From: a virus
Virus record (IMG/VR): IMGVR_UViG_3300042471_000228
Span: 28,522 to 92,521 of that record
DNA: 64,000 nucleotides
Direction: 5' to 3' (one strand)
How positions within the stretch are numbered: the first letter of the stretch is position 1; each line of letters begins with the position of its first letter. Below the pieces are notes generated by a model. The model saw only the letters and a program-made list of their open reading frames with translations, ran no database searches and had not been told where the DNA came from. Below, one piece after another: positions 30,801 to 36,874 of this stretch. A program made the translations under genes and the position numbers.

Positions 30801-31049
30801 AAACCAATCTCCTATAGGAGTATTAAAAGTAAGACCATAATCATTTGATACAGCAATCTGTGTAGTATTTGTAGCCGGATCAGTTCCTGCAAAAATAACA
30901 TTGTTACCATTATTAGGATCTATTCCAATAACAACACTATATCCTGAGAATGCACCAGTTAATGCTGAAGATTCTGTAAAAGATAAACCATCTAAACTAT
31001 AATTACATGATCCTGTATCTTTTAAATGATAATAGCTTTTAATTCCCAT
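27843..31049 (-). CDS. adhesin-like virion protein: Asp-box propeller plus VWA domain, 1068 aa
   Basis: Residues 1-330 contain five or six Asp-box (BNR-type) motifs of the form S/T-x-D-x-G-x-T-F/W, at about 68, 118, 169, 216, 261 and 308, indicating a beta-propeller. A short Cys-rich linker (330-385) leads into a von Willebrand A domain at about 386-560. Its MIDAS reads Asp393-Val-Gly-Pro-Ser397, Thr471 and Asp503, canonical except that the first Ser is Gly. The C-terminal 200 residues are again Cys-rich. A metal-dependent surface ligand is the likely role. It lies 1 nt after a 46-aa zinc-finger-like gene. The domain calls come from visible motifs; the ligand is unknown. Confidence 0.8.
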   Translation of the reverse strand: MGIKSYYHLKDTGSCNYSLDGLSFTESSALTGAFSGYSVVIGIDPNNGNNVIFAGTDPATNTTQIAVSNDYGLTFNTPIGDWFTYSSTINLNPNNGSGVLYLSSERILIYDTNYIFLSTDSGLTFDLLVDLSTLYFIGATISKIALSFNSISSGYICLSSSTAIPQLFKTLDGGITWELLPNAISAPVSGTIVQNLFADFVNDAIVTVTRTGIFKSTNDGAVFNPVYTFPSQFILNFPIALTFSKGKLFCINNVPGEIIVSEDLGSTWSVIQVPTGNTTNPVNKLIGFDDETSVYPGLYFTQGLDLYISFDGALTSQYLLNTGNQILDFKTEWYQCDQCPPQYIQDIYSNQCIGTSVGDLVCPAGFTYDPDEEQCICEGECDCPSIDLVFAIDVGPSVNGTEIAGLKNFFTDPNSGFFYQAAIVDLINQNKLRIAAITFSTYLVSQLTPTSDLQGCIDHINTFVASSPGGTNTAIGLAAARNLLFNTNYYNPNSIKKMVILTDGWPNGVEHAQGSVPFENLITITDGTKVQYTTTADSTNTAANILLGNVAQSYPEYATLTLNTTAGLEAGMTIKLLSGMPPQYKFNIDNEGVILEVVDGTTIKVTAAPYFNASNLSTLRGSVFASNATVVPSGIIYEVDTPTRTYPMYHDYNTPCGRISSTLTDCDRCMTFKTAMEVAHDIKTLDGVSITAGFLSSLPNGGPAYTFQQLLTPTQNPGNAFGVESYLTHRALILGFVDQMTHIFPPSEDPTNADYYVVSGYEPPNPIVGGNLGNLGLTGQAEGIPFGRLLYKYCNNPLDYNLFSSVVGSWAVLPIAYNNITLTSSTTNCVGDTSGRFNPLGIWDCDPADIDPSWIPMTSLRVDGNPDFYIETFDNAADIMAPAIASNLCTAIIPVDCGDCTPVQDGDNVRCNCQSVLDISPCITKVYACDDTTFETPLYCTTNDLVPGQVAKIQVDGLPVEGCFIFQSTTEDYCDPLNFSDVIVMDVFADCVTCAGFLYKLSRCDDPTIFLYTDNEVFAEPAALSKSIELNELPGLCWTAAEVATSGDIMEVTIKQIFDDCQCCIDYN

Positions 31050-31050
31050 T

Positions 31051-31191
31051 TTACTTTTTTTGTGTTGTAGGATTTAATAGTTTACTCTTCATGCTATTAA
31101 TACACTTAGAACATCCTACTTTTCCGTCTGGTGTTACTCTTTTTTGACATCCGCAACTCATTGTTGCTTTACAATTTGGACAAGTACTCAT
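31051..31191 (-). CDS. 46-aa cysteine-rich putative zinc protein
   Basis: The 46-codon frame starts MSTCPNCKATMSCGCQKR and ends in a lysine-rich tail. Six cysteines occur as CxxC (4,7), CxC (13,15) and CxxC (27,30), consistent with a small zinc-binding fold. The start is preceded by the leader AAAACCAACAAAT, the same AACCAAC element seen before the 337-, 413- and 86-aa genes. It lies 20 nt after the 185-aa gene and 1 nt before the VWA gene. Function is unknown; a small virion or assembly factor is likely. Confidence 0.65.
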   Translation of the reverse strand: MSTCPNCKATMSCGCQKRVTPDGKVGCSKCINSMKSKLLNPTTQKK

Positions 31192-31211
31192 ATTTGTTGG
31201 TTTTTAAAGGG

Positions 31212-31769
31212 TTAACATGTTTCACATCCGCAGTTACAACTAAGCTTAGTCAATCTAGACATTACGTAGTTATAGATGTCCATTCCTTGTTTAGGATTGT
31301 GGCAATACTCTACTTTTGCTTTTGCTGCTTCTAACATAGTTTGTAGCAAATTTAGTTCACGCATCTTATCTTTCAAAGGTTGAATAGGTTCACAGTTAGG
31401 AACATCTAAACAACAGAGTATAGTTTGAATCTTAGCTAGTGCTGCAGTAATACGTAAATGATTGTATTCTACATATACGTATTCATTAGGAGCTACGCTG
31501 TATTTAATAGCATATATACCGTCGGGAATACTATTACGAACAGTTGTGCAGTTTGTTGTTTGTAAATCCAAGTCACAAGCTGTAAGACTCAAATTGAATC
31601 CGGAACTTGTTGGATAGTAAGCAACAGCGTTTGTGTATCCTGGTGCAAGAACTTCAAGAGTTAATGATCCAGGAGTCATACTAGGATCGTATGTACTAGT
31701 GTCTACCACTCTGAGAATACAAGTATTCAAAGTGTTAGGCATATCTAAAGATAAAAGATGTTTTGCCAT
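31212..31769 (-). CDS. virion-associated protein, 185 aa
   Basis: The protein begins MAKHLLSLDMPNTLN. Its N-terminal 100 residues are beta-rich; the C-terminal part is helical with cysteines (ILCCLDVPNCEPIQ, SCNCGCETC at the end). It follows a terminator and a TAATTTTG -7-like box, so it probably starts the transcript that runs through the 46-aa, VWA, 176-, 502- and 182-aa genes. The family resembles small conserved proteins near tail genes in large Bacteroidota phages, but I cannot name a function. Confidence 0.7.
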   Translation of the reverse strand: MAKHLLSLDMPNTLNTCILRVVDTSTYDPSMTPGSLTLEVLAPGYTNAVAYYPTSSGFNLSLTACDLDLQTTNCTTVRNSIPDGIYAIKYSVAPNEYVYVEYNHLRITAALAKIQTILCCLDVPNCEPIQPLKDKMRELNLLQTMLEAAKAKVEYCHNPKQGMDIYNYVMSRLTKLSCNCGCETC

Positions 31770-31783
31770 ATACTATTAAATTA

Positions 31784-31791
31784 CAAAATTA
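31784..31791 (-). promoter_or_regulatory. candidate -7 box before the adhesin operon
   Basis: The minus strand reads TAATTTTG, a full match to the Bacteroidota -7 consensus TAnnTTTG, 15 nt before the ATG of the 185-aa gene and just after a strong terminator. No clear -33 TTTG is seen. Confidence 0.45.
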
Positions 31792-31810
31792 ATCACAATA
31801 AATGAAATAA

Positions 31811-31840
31811 AAAAGGGTGAGATTTGATTCCCACCCTTTT
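31811..31840 (-). terminator. strong terminator after the 540-aa virion gene
   Basis: The perfect outer stem AAAAGGGTG/CACCCTTTT pairs 31811-31819 with 31832-31840, around a loop. The element is flanked by A and T tracts, so it could work on both strands; it directly follows the minus-strand 540-aa gene. Confidence 0.8.
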
Positions 31841-31859
31841 TTTATAGTCAGTAAATAGA

Positions 31860-33482
31860 TTAAGGAATAATAGGAGCTGCTACGTTAAATGGAGCATAAG
31901 TACAACCATCAGCACAGTTAATAGGTACTAAACGATTACTACTAAATGTAGCAATGCAACCTGAATTAGCATTGTTTAACCAATCTTCCATAAATCCTTC
32001 AAATGTTGCTAAACTTGATTCAACTGCGTCAACAACAAATTCTAAGTAATTACCTGCAACTACTGTTTCAGCATTACCGATAGTAATTTCATACATACCT
32101 TCGTATAAACCAGAAGTATTAGGAGTTGGTGCAATAGCAGTTACGTTAGAACCACTATCAGTACCATCAATATACATAGACTGTCCAATAACAATACCAG
32201 AAGTATTCCATACATATACAGTTGTAGATGCGCTATCTGCAGCAGCATACTTAGAAACTCTTGGTACCAAGATCTCTAACAAATATTGATCGTTATCAAA
32301 AGTACCACTTGGGTTATTAAAACGAGGAACATTATGTTGGATATAGTAACGAGTATAAGTACTAGTACGAGAGATAGCATCTTTAACATCATCACCATTA
32401 GTGATTTCACGAATACGCAAATCAGTTCCAGTATAGAAAGGTTGTTGCATGTAAGCTTCAGTCATGATCAAATCACGAATAGCAGATTCACCGAATCCAG
32501 TACCTTGATTACCAGCACAAACATTAGCTACACAAATTCCACCAAATGCACAAGGATCGCCATTCAAATCTACTTCAGAAGCATATACTTTAACTGGCTC
32601 CAAGAAAGCAATGATAGAATCACTAGGATAGAAAGTACAATCGTTGAAACGAGTATCAACATAAGCACCAGTGATAATCAAACCAGCACGACCAAGACCT
32701 GGAGTAACAGTACCACCTGAAACAGTATCATAGTTTACAACAGCAGGAAGAGGATCAGTACCGTTAATATAATTCTCTAATTGCTCCAAGTTTGCTTTAG
32801 AATTAGTACCATCTGTACCAGCAAGTTCTTGCCATGCTGCAGTTGCAGGATCTGTACTATAAGTAATACGAACTTGAATGAATGGAGCAATCAAAGGAGA
32901 ATTCAACAACTGATAAGCCCATTGTACATAAACAATCAAAGGATTAACTGGTGCTCCGATTCCATCAACACCTTCAGCACAACATCCTGTATAAGCAGCT
33001 GCTGTATAATAAGTGTTACGAGTCAAGAAACGCAATACAGGAGAACCTTTGATATCAACACGCAAGTTGTAAGTGCTGTTACACAAGAACTCACGGTTAA
33101 CAACAGTTCCTGAATTAAGATTGCAATCATAGGTTTCAGAATTACTTCCTACAGTAATTTGCATCTGCTGCAAAGGACAAGGATTAACCTTATAGAATGC
33201 AGAAACATACTTAGGATTAATAGTCTTAGACTTTACAGATTCAGAATAACCACCTGCAAAAGGACCGATTTTATCGTTTTCTAAGTGAATTGATGCTGAC
33301 GCTAATACAAGTGGACACTTCAATGCAGAACTTGTATCTACATCTGCAGGTACTTCCCAAGTTTTAGGGTCAACAAAAGCAAACTGACCAGCAGCCAATT
33401 CACTAGTTTTTGTTCCTGAGGAACTAACAAAACCATTCGTTCCTACGAAAGTTTTGTTAAAGGCATGATTAAAATAACTCAT
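31860..33482 (-). CDS. abundant virion structural protein, 540 aa
   Basis: The protein begins MSYFNHAFNKTFVGTNGFV. Its centre (YNLRVDIKGSPVLRFL, YTGCCAEGVDGIG) resembles a protein I remember from large Bacteroidota phage virions. It is beta-rich with several cysteines and no enzyme motif. It stands alone between a TAAATTTG -7 box and a strong terminator, and its codons end in C more often than those of its neighbours, as in the major capsid gene; both suggest high expression. A tail sheath was considered, but I do not see sheath motifs. The exact position in the particle is unknown. Confidence 0.75.
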   Translation of the reverse strand: MSYFNHAFNKTFVGTNGFVSSSGTKTSELAAGQFAFVDPKTWEVPADVDTSSALKCPLVLASASIHLENDKIGPFAGGYSESVKSKTINPKYVSAFYKVNPCPLQQMQITVGSNSETYDCNLNSGTVVNREFLCNSTYNLRVDIKGSPVLRFLTRNTYYTAAAYTGCCAEGVDGIGAPVNPLIVYVQWAYQLLNSPLIAPFIQVRITYSTDPATAAWQELAGTDGTNSKANLEQLENYINGTDPLPAVVNYDTVSGGTVTPGLGRAGLIITGAYVDTRFNDCTFYPSDSIIAFLEPVKVYASEVDLNGDPCAFGGICVANVCAGNQGTGFGESAIRDLIMTEAYMQQPFYTGTDLRIREITNGDDVKDAISRTSTYTRYYIQHNVPRFNNPSGTFDNDQYLLEILVPRVSKYAAADSASTTVYVWNTSGIVIGQSMYIDGTDSGSNVTAIAPTPNTSGLYEGMYEITIGNAETVVAGNYLEFVVDAVESSLATFEGFMEDWLNNANSGCIATFSSNRLVPINCADGCTYAPFNVAAPIIP

Positions 33483-33536
33483 AGTTTTTTGTTTTTATAA
33501 ATATATAAGTAATATAAGAAAGCTTTCTAAACTTTC

Positions 33537-33544
33537 CAAATTTA
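33537..33544 (-). promoter_or_regulatory. candidate -7 box before the 540-aa virion gene
   Basis: The minus strand reads TAAATTTG, matching TAnnTTTG, about 55 nt upstream of the start codon and overlapping the end of the 141-aa gene. No good -33 element is visible. Confidence 0.45.
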
Positions 33545-33967
33545 TTTCAAGAAAATTAACTTGTATTTAGTACTGTTAATCAATGACTTAATCTCATCGA
33601 TTGTGTTTATGATCTCTGAATGTTCACACATATCCTGAACCTTATTGCACATGTCATAAAGACCACGAAGATAAGTAACACATTCTTCCGGAGTACTACA
33701 TTTTGCTAGTTCAGCTGATGTAGGAAATTCTAGTAACTTCTCACTAAGACCTTGCCATTGTTCAGCAAGACTATCAGCAAAGTCACCAACTTCATCATAA
33801 AATGCACCCATTGTCATGTGTGCTGAATAACTTGTTGTTTTTAAATGTGCGATATGAATTTTAGTTACTCCATTTAGTAACTCAAATGTAAGAGCTGTGA
33901 TAGCTCCCGTCATTTGTTTCATTGCATTTCCGGTAGCTCCACCACCTTCAATTTTCAATTGTCTCAT
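33542..33967 (-). CDS. small helical virion or assembly protein, 141 aa
   Basis: The frame starts MRQLKIEGGGATGNAMKQM, 2 nt after the 235-aa ring-like gene. The protein is almost entirely helical, with a central segment (YSAHMTMGAFYDEVGDFADSL) and one cysteine-containing helix (MCNKVQDMCEHSE). The repeated pairing with the 235-aa gene and the tight spacing suggest it works with that protein in the neck or tail. I do not recognise its family with certainty. Confidence 0.65.
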   Translation of the reverse strand: MRQLKIEGGGATGNAMKQMTGAITALTFELLNGVTKIHIAHLKTTSYSAHMTMGAFYDEVGDFADSLAEQWQGLSEKLLEFPTSAELAKCSTPEECVTYLRGLYDMCNKVQDMCEHSEIINTIDEIKSLINSTKYKLIFLK

Positions 33968-33969
33968 TA

Positions 33970-34677
33970 TTAACTATTTTCTTGTACTGATTGTTGGGAT
34001 ACTTGATATTGAGTCATGTATTCAATATCTCCGGAAAGAATGTTAACCGCAGCATCTACTAGAATCTCAGCAATATCATCTTTAAATTCACAAAGTACAT
34101 CTGTTGTAGACTGGGTTGTTGTATAAGGATCTACACATCCATTTAATTCCACAAAAGTAGGAAGTCTATAATACATGAGTTTAACCTCATGCATTTCAAA
34201 ATCATTGTTTGTATAGATACGAACTTTGTTACCTACTAGGGTACAGAAGGTTTCTCCCCATTCAAAACTAGGTTTTTTTAACTCGTCTGATAGGAGTAAT
34301 GGAACATTCTCTTCCTCTGCAAGGTATGTAATAGTCATTGCCATAGGATTGTCACAACAACCTTTATTAGCATGACCATTAATACGTTTAAAGAATAAGT
34401 AATCTGCAGGAAGATCATCAGACTCCATATAAAGATCTTTCTTTTTTAGAGTTACGTTCTTTTCCTTTAGTAATCTTTGCAAGTCATCAATGCGCATTTT
34501 AGTTTGCTCATCACCAGTTTTGGTGATATTTACACCTTGTACTTGACGACGTATCCACTCTACTTGAGCTTTATTAAATGCTTCAACGATCTGCCAACAT
34601 TGTAGATTGTCATAATCCTGACTATCTAACTTGTTCAGACGTTGTTTAATTTTTAACTGTAGAGTAGTGTTATTCAT
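33970..34677 (-). CDS. ring/neck-type virion protein, crAss-like conserved, 235 aa
   Basis: The N-terminus (IKQRLNKLDSQDYDNLQCW, then EAFNKAQVEWIRRQV) and the segment KTGDEQTKMRIDDL match what I remember of a conserved crAss-like neck or ring protein. Residues 1-85 are helical, then a beta core with a short Cys motif (NKGCCDNP), then a C-terminal helix (DIAEILVDAAVNILSG), an arrangement common in head-completion and connector proteins. It lies downstream of the capsid genes. The role is by family memory and position. Confidence 0.75.
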   Translation of the reverse strand: MNNTTLQLKIKQRLNKLDSQDYDNLQCWQIVEAFNKAQVEWIRRQVQGVNITKTGDEQTKMRIDDLQRLLKEKNVTLKKKDLYMESDDLPADYLFFKRINGHANKGCCDNPMAMTITYLAEEENVPLLLSDELKKPSFEWGETFCTLVGNKVRIYTNNDFEMHEVKLMYYRLPTFVELNGCVDPYTTTQSTTDVLCEFKDDIAEILVDAAVNILSGDIEYMTQYQVSQQSVQENS

Positions 34678-34679
34678 GA

Positions 34680-34868
34680 TTACTTACGTTTTTTTACAGC
34701 TCCTCCTTTCTTCATAGAGGACTTCTTTGCACCGACAATTCTATCAGCTGCTGTAGGTTTAGGATTATTATCCACACCTGCTTTTACTGAAAGCATTCCG
34801 AAAGATGTAGACCCACCAGATTTCATTTTCTTCATGGATCCACCACATTGCATACATTTCTTTTTCAT
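34680..34868 (-). CDS. 62-aa lysine-rich small protein with CxxC and KKGGAV tail
   Basis: The protein starts MKKKCMQCGGSMKKM, contains one CxxC pair, and ends SMKKGGAVKKRK. The MKKGGAV string also occurs inside the 2258-aa virion protein, and a similar KKGGSVKKKK ends the 109-aa protein nearby. It is strongly basic with no predicted fold. It is one of a run of six tiny basic genes between the 337-aa and 235-aa genes, with 2-nt spacing to both neighbours. Binding packaged DNA, or being processed from the particle, are possible roles (inference). Confidence 0.65.
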   Translation of the reverse strand: MKKKCMQCGGSMKKMKSGGSTSFGMLSVKAGVDNNPKPTAADRIVGAKKSSMKKGGAVKKRK

Positions 34869-34870
34869 AA

Positions 34871-35014
34871 TTATTTATTTTTTGCGATTCGTTTTAAAGT
34901 TTTAGCAAGTGCTTTCCTCTTAGGAGTACACGTAGGTTTAGTCATTGGAGTACAATAACCCTTGTGTTCTGGGTTGATTGCTTTTTGAATCCATTTTTTA
35001 TCTTTCTTCGCCAT
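34871..35014 (-). CDS. 47-aa basic small protein
   Basis: The 47-codon frame begins MAKKDKKWIQKAINPEHKGY. It contains two cysteines in CTPMTKPTCTPKRK and ends KRIAKNK. About a third of residues are Lys or Arg. It sits 2 nt before the 62-aa gene and 6 nt after the 83-aa gene, so it is translated as part of the small basic cluster. The N-terminal pattern WIQKAI...HKGYCTPM resembles tiny proteins of many large phages. The function is unknown, probably DNA-associated or structural. Confidence 0.65.
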   Translation of the reverse strand: MAKKDKKWIQKAINPEHKGYCTPMTKPTCTPKRKALAKTLKRIAKNK

Positions 35015-35020
35015 AGTGTT

Positions 35021-35272
35021 TTAACACTTCCATTTACGGAGTGACTTATTAATTCTGCTGTTAGGATCATTAGCTGTCTTAGATGAGGTATTCTTCTTCT
35101 TCATACCTTCCATTCTAGCACAGAATGATCTCTTTCTAGGACCACCTTCTGGTTGTGGTGCTTTTAAATCTGAACCAGGATTCTGTCTTTCATAAGACTT
35201 TCTTCCTTTTTCATTAAGACCACCAGAAGGTGACTTACCAGCTTTACGAGTCCATGCAGCAGATTTCGCCAT
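35021..35272 (-). CDS. 83-aa small basic protein, DUF6321-like
   Basis: The sequence pattern AWTRKAGKSPSGGLNEKGR, then SFCARMEGMKKK, ANDPNSRINKSLRKWKC, matches a small family I remember as DUF6321, found in many large phages and some algal viruses. Conserved Trp, Gly-Gly-Leu and the final RKWKC are all present. It overlaps the stop of the 48-aa gene by one base. The family has no established function; its presence in a virion gene block and high positive charge suggest a packaged nucleic-acid-binding protein. Confidence 0.75.
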   Translation of the reverse strand: MAKSAAWTRKAGKSPSGGLNEKGRKSYERQNPGSDLKAPQPEGGPRKRSFCARMEGMKKKNTSSKTANDPNSRINKSLRKWKC

Positions 35273-35418
35273 TACTTCTTTTTCTTACGCATTAGCATTT
35301 TCTCGCGCTTCTCTTCTTTCTTACCCTCAGTCTTTTCATGCTTCATAGCAGCAGACTTAGAAGAATAGCGCTCTTCTGCTTTAGTACCTTTGTACTCAAT
35401 GATCTTTTTCTTTTTCAT
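35272..35418 (-). CDS. 48-aa lysine/glutamate-rich small protein
   Basis: The frame runs from MKKKKIIEYKGTKAEERYSS to LMRKKKK. More than a third of residues are Lys or Arg and it is probably a single charged helix. Its start follows the stop of the LCIB-like gene by 1 nt, and its stop overlaps the start of the 83-aa gene by 1 nt, so it is translationally coupled on both sides. No family recognised. Confidence 0.6.
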   Translation of the reverse strand: MKKKKIIEYKGTKAEERYSSKSAAMKHEKTEGKKEEKREKMLMRKKKK

Positions 35419-35419
35419 A

Positions 35420-36379
35420 TTACAATCCTTCTAAAAATTCAGTTGTTAAATCTTCCCATTCTCCAACACTATTATATTTTTGAAATGATGTTACATCAAC
35501 ATAAGCATTAAATCCATCATCAGTATTTATAAATGTACCACTACAATAAAACACATCTGTATTAGCTGGAACATTTGGGGTAACAATACCACTAGCACCA
35601 GTTAAAAAAGCATCTGAAGCTAATCTTATTTTTTCAGTAGCATAAAACATTTGAGCACCATAAGTTAGTTCAGCTGCAAGATCTGCTTTAAATGGAAATA
35701 ATATATCACATAAGGTATAGTATTGATAATTATTTGGAAACTCTGCAGTATCTGGTGCAGCAACACTACCAGCAACCCAGTTAATAGCTGTTGCTACTGC
35801 ACCACAAGTATTATCTTCAAGAGATTGTTCTTCAGATTTACCTCTTCTCCATATTCTACCTACATTACCAGCTCTTGATATTCCTATATGCGGCATATTA
35901 ATCATAAACAATCCACCCTGCGTAGTGGTTGTAACATGTGATCCCCAAGCTTGTATACCTAGTATACCTGTATGTGGGTAACCAGCTAAACCACCAGACA
36001 TAAATGCACCCAAGAATTGATTTTGAGATGCAGGTGTTTGACCAATGTTTGAGATGTCTGAGTAAATAGGACCATCAACATCATCAGAACAAATTGAATT
36101 TGACAATACAATATTATCAGGAGTATATCCTTTAGATCTAATAAAGTCTTTAGCATGTGTACCGAATATTTCAGCAGAAACAGCATTAGGATAAGTTGAC
36201 TTTACAGTATTATCATAATCTATAGGATTAGGTGATCTTTCAATCAATCCTTCAGTCGATCCTTCAATTACATGAACCCATGGTCCAGGAGCGGGTTGTT
36301 TATATGCTTTTATTAAACTTCCTGGAACAAATTCATCTGTTTTGCGATTCTTTAACGCAAATGCTTTTAGTTTAGTCAT
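35420..36379 (-). CDS. LCIB/theta-carbonic-anhydrase-like protein, 319 aa
   Basis: The motif order matches the LCIB (limiting-CO2-inducible B/C, theta-type carbonic anhydrase) family as I remember it: Cys97-Ser-Asp99-Asp, then FMSGGLAGYPHTGILG (126-141), His148, PHIGIS (163-168) with GNVGRIWRRG, and CGA with Cys192. Cys97, His148 and Cys192 would be the zinc ligands. The Arg usually paired with the Asp after the first Cys is not evident, so activity is uncertain. The C-terminal 110 residues are extra and beta-like. It lies inside the virion block, flanked by tiny basic genes (it overlaps the 109-aa stop by 1 nt). A metal-binding or enzymatic virion component is the inference. Confidence 0.55.
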   Translation of the reverse strand: MTKLKAFALKNRKTDEFVPGSLIKAYKQPAPGPWVHVIEGSTEGLIERSPNPIDYDNTVKSTYPNAVSAEIFGTHAKDFIRSKGYTPDNIVLSNSICSDDVDGPIYSDISNIGQTPASQNQFLGAFMSGGLAGYPHTGILGIQAWGSHVTTTTQGGLFMINMPHIGISRAGNVGRIWRRGKSEEQSLEDNTCGAVATAINWVAGSVAAPDTAEFPNNYQYYTLCDILFPFKADLAAELTYGAQMFYATEKIRLASDAFLTGASGIVTPNVPANTDVFYCSGTFINTDDGFNAYVDVTSFQKYNSVGEWEDLTTEFLEGL

Positions 36380-36708
36380 TATTTCTTCTTTTTTACTGAA
36401 CCACCTTTTTTAAGTTCTTGTTCAGCGAGTTTCTGATTTCTAGTTTTACTACCAGTAAGTCTTGCTTTTTTATCTTTAAGCATCTCAGCTCTTTCAGATA
36501 ATCTTTGAGATTTTTCTGTTTGACCTATTGCTCTATTTTCCCAGTATCCAGCAGACGTATCTCCTTTTGAACTAGTTTGATTATACATATCAAGAGCACT
36601 TTTAGCTTTAGATTTAGCATTACTCGCTCGGTTCTCTACTCGATTGATTCTATTTTCAATGCGAGTAACTTTACCACCACCTTGTTTTTTAACTAGTTGT
36701 TTTGCCAT
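36379..36708 (-). CDS. 109-aa basic coiled-coil protein with KKGGSVKKKK tail
   Basis: I chose the ATG at 36708, giving MAKQLVKKQGGGKVTRIENR, because longer upstream versions run into the preceding 50-aa gene. The protein is a charged helix with heptad-like spacing (RIENRINRVENRASNAKSK) and ends ELKKGGSVKKKK. That tail resembles the 62-aa protein's KKGGAVKKRK and part of the 2258-aa protein. It overlaps the start of the LCIB-like gene by 1 nt. A DNA-condensing or scaffolding peptide is possible; no family is recognised. Confidence 0.65.
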   Translation of the reverse strand: MAKQLVKKQGGGKVTRIENRINRVENRASNAKSKAKSALDMYNQTSSKGDTSAGYWENRAIGQTEKSQRLSERAEMLKDKKARLTGSKTRNQKLAEQELKKGGSVKKKK

Positions 36709-36709
36709 G

Positions 36710-36862
36710 TTATTTCTTTTTAGCGGTTTTTGCTGATTTAACAAAGTCTTTCTTAGTAGGTGCACCTTTAGTTCCAGGTGTTCTCATTGTTTCACCAGAG
36801 CCCGCTTTAATGCGAGCTCTCTTTGCGTGAATATTTGCGTATAAACCTTTCTTTGCTACCAT
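36710..36862 (-). CDS. 50-aa basic conserved phage protein (KKGLYANIHAKR type)
   Basis: The frame begins MVAKKGLYANIHAKRARIKA and continues GSGETMRTPGTKGAPTKKDF to a KKK end. I remember nearly identical tiny proteins (KKGLYANIHAKR, MRKPGTKGAPT) in many large dsDNA phages, usually near capsid genes. It is 12 nt downstream of the 337-aa gene and begins the run of small basic genes. The function is not established; strong charge and virion context suggest DNA or capsid contact. Confidence 0.75.
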   Translation of the reverse strand: MVAKKGLYANIHAKRARIKAGSGETMRTPGTKGAPTKKDFVKSAKTAKKK

Positions 36863-36874
36863 ACTAATAATATA

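Noticed and set aside
32286-32720. 144-codon plus-strand frame inside the 540-aa virion gene
   Set aside because: Antisense shadow with low-complexity Ile/Ser/Thr translation and no signals.
31860-33482. Tail sheath identity for the 540-aa protein
   Set aside because: Size and abundance would fit, but I see no sheath-type C-terminal pattern, and the ring/muzzle genes suggest a short-tailed particle.
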